Under the pieces are notes generated by a model. It was given only the letters and a program-made list of their open reading frames with translations, was not told where the DNA came from and searched no databases. The translations under genes were made by a program, and so were the position numbers. DNA of 64,000 bases from the NCBI GenBank assembly GCA_032051265.1, contig DAMBYU010000004.1, positions 398,568 through 462,567 on the forward strand, read 5' to 3'. Within the stretch, counting starts at the first letter, position 1; each line of letters opens with the position of its first letter. The DNA comes from Dryocola sp032051265. GTDB lineage: Bacteria; Pseudomonadota; Gammaproteobacteria; Enterobacterales; Enterobacteriaceae. Shown here one piece after another: positions 61,473 through 64,000 of this stretch.

Positions 61473-62126
61473 TTATTTGTGAGTAACAGCCCGGACGATA
61501 CGATCGCCTGATAGCTGAATTAAATACACTAATACCACCAGTAACACTAATACTGTATTCATCACGGTAGCGTTATAACCGATATAACCATACTGATAAC
61601 CGATCTGGCCTAAGCCGCCAGCGCCAACCGCGCCACCCATAGCAGAGTAACCTACCAGCGTAATTAAGGTGATAGTGGCCGCATTGACCAGGCCCGGCAG
61701 CGCTTCAGGCAGCAGAACTTTGCGGATAATCTGCATAGGCGTCGCTCCCATAGCGCGGGAGGCTTCAATCAGGCCCGATGGAATTTCCAGCAGCGCATTC
61801 TCCACCATACGTGCGATAAAGGGTGCGGCGCCCACGGTCAGCGGCACAATAGCCGCCTGCAGGCCGATAGAAGTACCGACTATCGCGCGGGTAAAAGGAA
61901 TCATCCATACCAGCAGGATAATGAAAGGAATGGAGCGGAAGATATTTACCAGCGCTGACATTGCACGATAGAGCTTCAGGTTCGCGCTAATCTGCCCCGG
62001 ACGCGTAATATAAAGCAGCACGCCTACCGGCAGACCGATAACAAAGCCAAAGAAGCCGGACACAAAGGTCATCGCCAGCGTTTCATAGACCCCTTTAAGG
62101 AGCAACCACATCATTGGCTCAGACAT
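61473..62126 (-). CDS. metI: D,L-methionine ABC transporter permease MetI
   Basis: MetI is a 217-residue inner-membrane permease with five membrane segments. The coupling EAA motif is EASRAMGATPMQIIRKVLLPEALPGLV (visible core EASRAMGATPMQIIRK). It functions as a dimer with MetN. Its start overlaps the end of metN by eight bases. Confidence 0.97.
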   Translation of the reverse strand: MSEPMMWLLLKGVYETLAMTFVSGFFGFVIGLPVGVLLYITRPGQISANLKLYRAMSALVNIFRSIPFIILLVWMIPFTRAIVGTSIGLQAAIVPLTVGAAPFIARMVENALLEIPSGLIEASRAMGATPMQIIRKVLLPEALPGLVNAATITLITLVGYSAMGGAVGAGGLGQIGYQYGYIGYNATVMNTVLVLLVVLVYLIQLSGDRIVRAVTHK

Positions 62127-63150
62127 AACCCAGCACCTCTACTTTTACATGTTGTTCTTGCAGCCAGGCGATGGCGGCTTCCGTGTTGTGATGTTCACCA
62201 TGCATTTCGCACAGCATGATGCCGAACTTCACGCCACCGGCGTAATCCATCTGCGCACTAATAATGTTGCTGTTTACATTAAAGGTGCGGGCTGTCTCGG
62301 AAAGTAAAGGTGCATCAACTGACTGGCCGGTAAATTCCAGACGCAATAAGGGAACAACTTCATCGCGCTTTTCTGCGCTCAGGCGTTGAGCATAATCTTC
62401 CGGAATATCCAGGTGCAGGGTGGACTGAATAAACTGCTGCGCCAGCGGGGTCTTCGGATGAGAGAACACTTCGCTCACGGTATCCTGTTCTATCAACTCG
62501 CCATCGCTGATAACGGCTACGCAGTCACAGATCCGTTTCACCACATCCATTTCGTGGGTGATAAGCAGGATAGTTAAGCCAAGACGGCGATTAATATCTT
62601 TCAGCAGTTCGAGAATAGAACGGGTAGTGGCAGGGTCGAGTGCGCTGGTGGCCTCATCGCACAGCAATACTTTAGGATTGCTGGCCAGCGCTCGGGCAAT
62701 AGCTACACGCTGTTTTTGCCCGCCAGAAAGGTTAGCCGGGTAGACATCATGCTTTTCGCTTAAGCCTACAAGATCCAAAAGTTCGGTAACGCGACGCTTA
62801 ATTTCTTCACGTGGCGCATTGTCGAGCTCCAGAGGTAAGGCTACGTTACCAAAAACCGTACGGGACGAGAGCAAGTTAAAGTGCTGGAAAATCATGCCAA
62901 TCTGGCGGCGAGCCTTTGTCAATTGACCTTCAGACAGCGTCGTCAGCTCCTGGCCATCAACCAGTACAGAGCCTTGCGTTGGACGCTCAAGCAGATTCAC
63001 GCAACGGATGAGAGTGCTCTTACCCGCGCCGGATGCGCCAATCACGCCATAAATTTGCCCAGCAGGTACGTGCAGACTGACGTTATTCAACGCCTGTATG
63101 GTGCGGTTCCCTTGCTGAAACACTTTGGTGATGTTTGAAAGTTTAATCAT
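62119..63150 (-). CDS. metN: D,L-methionine ABC transporter ATPase MetN
   Basis: MetN is a 343-residue ABC ATPase. It has Walker A GASGAGKST (38-46), the Q-loop GMIFQHFNLL, the signature LSGGQKQRVAIARAL, Walker B VLLCDEATSALD and the H-loop LLITHEMDVV. The C-terminal NIL domain (about 265-343, ending VKVEVLGYV) is the methionine-binding trans-inhibition domain. It is first in the metNIQ operon and divergent from gmhB. Confidence 0.98.
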   Translation of the reverse strand: MIKLSNITKVFQQGNRTIQALNNVSLHVPAGQIYGVIGASGAGKSTLIRCVNLLERPTQGSVLVDGQELTTLSEGQLTKARRQIGMIFQHFNLLSSRTVFGNVALPLELDNAPREEIKRRVTELLDLVGLSEKHDVYPANLSGGQKQRVAIARALASNPKVLLCDEATSALDPATTRSILELLKDINRRLGLTILLITHEMDVVKRICDCVAVISDGELIEQDTVSEVFSHPKTPLAQQFIQSTLHLDIPEDYAQRLSAEKRDEVVPLLRLEFTGQSVDAPLLSETARTFNVNSNIISAQMDYAGGVKFGIMLCEMHGEHHNTEAAIAWLQEQHVKVEVLGYV

Positions 63151-63235
63151 TAGGTTATTTATTATCGTATAAGGGTTAGCCGTGGCATTTTCTACTGCCG
63201 ATAACGGGCGATGACCGTCATCGATATGGATGTTA

Positions 63236-63251
63236 AGGCATCCAGACGTCT
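63236..63251 (-). promoter_or_regulatory. MetJ box upstream of metN
   Basis: A perfect met box AGACGTCT (63244-63251) is next to an imperfect one (AGGCATCC, 63236-63243), about 90 bases upstream of metN. MetJ-SAM would repress the operon. Confidence 0.75.
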
Positions 63252-63339
63252 AAATCAATCAGGGCGTGATTGTCTGTTCTCACCCGCTCCCCAAATCATG
63301 CGATACTAAAGGCAATAATCCAGTATCAGGAGTTTCCAG

Positions 63340-63900
63340 GTGGCTCAGTCCGTACCCGCTATTTTTCTCGACCGCGATGGCACTATTAATGTCGATCATG
63401 GTTATGTCCATGAAGTCGACCAGTTTGAATTTATCGATGGCGTGATCGACGCTATGCGTGAATTAAAAGAGATGGGCTATGCGTTAGTGCTGGTCACCAA
63501 CCAGTCGGGCATCGCCCGCGGTATGTTCACGGAAGATGATTTTGAAAATCTGACCGAATGGATGGACTGGTCTTTGGCTGACCGTGGCGTGGATCTCGAC
63601 GGTATCTATTATTGCCCGCACCATCCGGAAGCGGTAGTAGAAGAGTTTCGTCAGAACTGCGATTGCCGGAAGCCGCAACCGGGTATGTTGTTGTCCGCCG
63701 CCGAGTATCTGCACATTGATATGGCCGCTTCTTATATGGTTGGCGACAAATTAGAAGATATGCAGGCAGCCGCAGCCGCACAGGTAGGAACAAAAGTACT
63801 GGTGCGTAGCGGTAAACCAGTAACAGCAGAAGGCGAAGCGGCAGCCGATCTCGTCATTACTAGCCTTGCCGATTTGCCGAAAGCGATTAAAACGCGCTAA
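63340..63900 (+). CDS. gmhB: D-glycero-beta-D-manno-heptose-1,7-bisphosphate 7-phosphatase
   Basis: GmhB is a HAD phosphatase in ADP-heptose synthesis for the LPS inner core. The 186-residue protein has the HAD motif FLDRDGTINVD (D11, D13), VTNQSGIARG, the zinc site C92, H94, C107, C109 (CPHH...CDCRKP), and GDKLEDMQAA. The start is GTG 63340, preceded by CAGGAG about nine bases upstream. It is five residues shorter at the C-terminus than E. coli and sits just before the rRNA operon, as in E. coli. Confidence 0.97.
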   Translation: MAQSVPAIFLDRDGTINVDHGYVHEVDQFEFIDGVIDAMRELKEMGYALVLVTNQSGIARGMFTEDDFENLTEWMDWSLADRGVDLDGIYYCPHHPEAVVEEFRQNCDCRKPQPGMLLSAAEYLHIDMAASYMVGDKLEDMQAAAAAQVGTKVLVRSGKPVTAEGEAAADLVITSLADLPKAIKTR

Positions 63901-63955
63901 AAATCGGCGCAACGATTAAAAAACGCGCGGTTGAAAACTATTTTGAAATTAGGGG

Positions 63956-63983
63956 TTGTCAGCTTCCGAAAAATCCCTATACT
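63956..63983 (+). promoter_or_regulatory. P1 promoter of a ribosomal RNA operon
   Basis: TTGTCA, a 16-base spacer and TATACT are followed by the GCGCC discriminator and CCACTGACACG, which matches the E. coli rrn P1 start region. An A/T-rich UP-like stretch lies at 63915-63950. The 16S gene is beyond the window. Confidence 0.88.
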
Positions 63984-64000
63984 GCGCCTCCACTGACACG

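Noticed and set aside
1..64000. CRISPR arrays, insertion sequences, prophage genes, tRNA genes, toxin-antitoxin pairs
   Set aside because: Looked for repeats, transposase-like proteins and tRNA-like structures while reading; none was seen.

Overview
The window is ordinary core chromosome of a member of the Enterobacteriaceae. Gene content, gene order and protein lengths follow the Escherichia coli folK-to-rrnH segment almost gene for gene, but the proteins differ enough, and three local gene-content differences exist, that it is not E. coli itself. yaeI and yaeF are missing, and a small c-type cytochrome gene sits behind tilS. I cannot name the genus from the sequence alone. I recognise 58 protein-coding genes. 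All are intact except folK, which is cut by the left edge. I see no insertion sequence, prophage, CRISPR array, tRNA or integron, and no previously undescribed multigene system. The most interesting signals are local ones inside a conserved backbone.

Layout. Bases 1-4501 (minus strand) carry folK (partial), pcnB, gluQ, dksA, sfsA and thpR. Bases 4575-9630 (plus) carry the helicase-like hrpB and mrcB (PBP1b). Bases 9791-15801 are the Fur-type ferrichrome uptake operon fhuACDB. hemL (minus) faces fhuB. clcA and erpA run plus, facing the minus-strand group mtn-btuF-yadS. Then come dgt, degP (with a sigma-E type promoter) and cdaR on plus, and yaeH, dapD, glnD and map on minus.

Bases 31032-50741 are one long plus-strand array of essential genes: rpsB-tsf (translation), pyrH, frr, dxr, ispU (isoprenoid and undecaprenyl synthesis), cdsA (phospholipid), rseP (sigma-E activation), bamA-skp (outer-membrane protein assembly), lpxD-fabZ-lpxA-lpxB (lipid A and fatty acids), rnhB, dnaE and accA. 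The envelope genes are tied together by overlaps and very short gaps. A sigma-E-like promoter inside rseP probably gives bamA and its followers stress-responsive expression.

Bases 50858-64000 hold ldcC, yaeR, tilS, the small cytochrome gene, rof-yaeP (minus), yaeQ-arfB-nlpE (plus), proS (minus), trmO-rcsF (minus), the methionine importer metNIQ (minus, with a MetJ-type box), gmhB (plus), and finally the P1 promoter of a ribosomal RNA operon whose 16S gene lies beyond the right edge.

Points of note. pcnB almost certainly begins at an AUU codon, giving exactly the 465-residue E. coli-length protein. Non-AUG starts are unusually frequent (12 genes). fhuA has visibly lower G+C than fhuCDB and changed receptor-loop sequences. 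All comparisons with E. coli are from memory of those proteins, not from a search.
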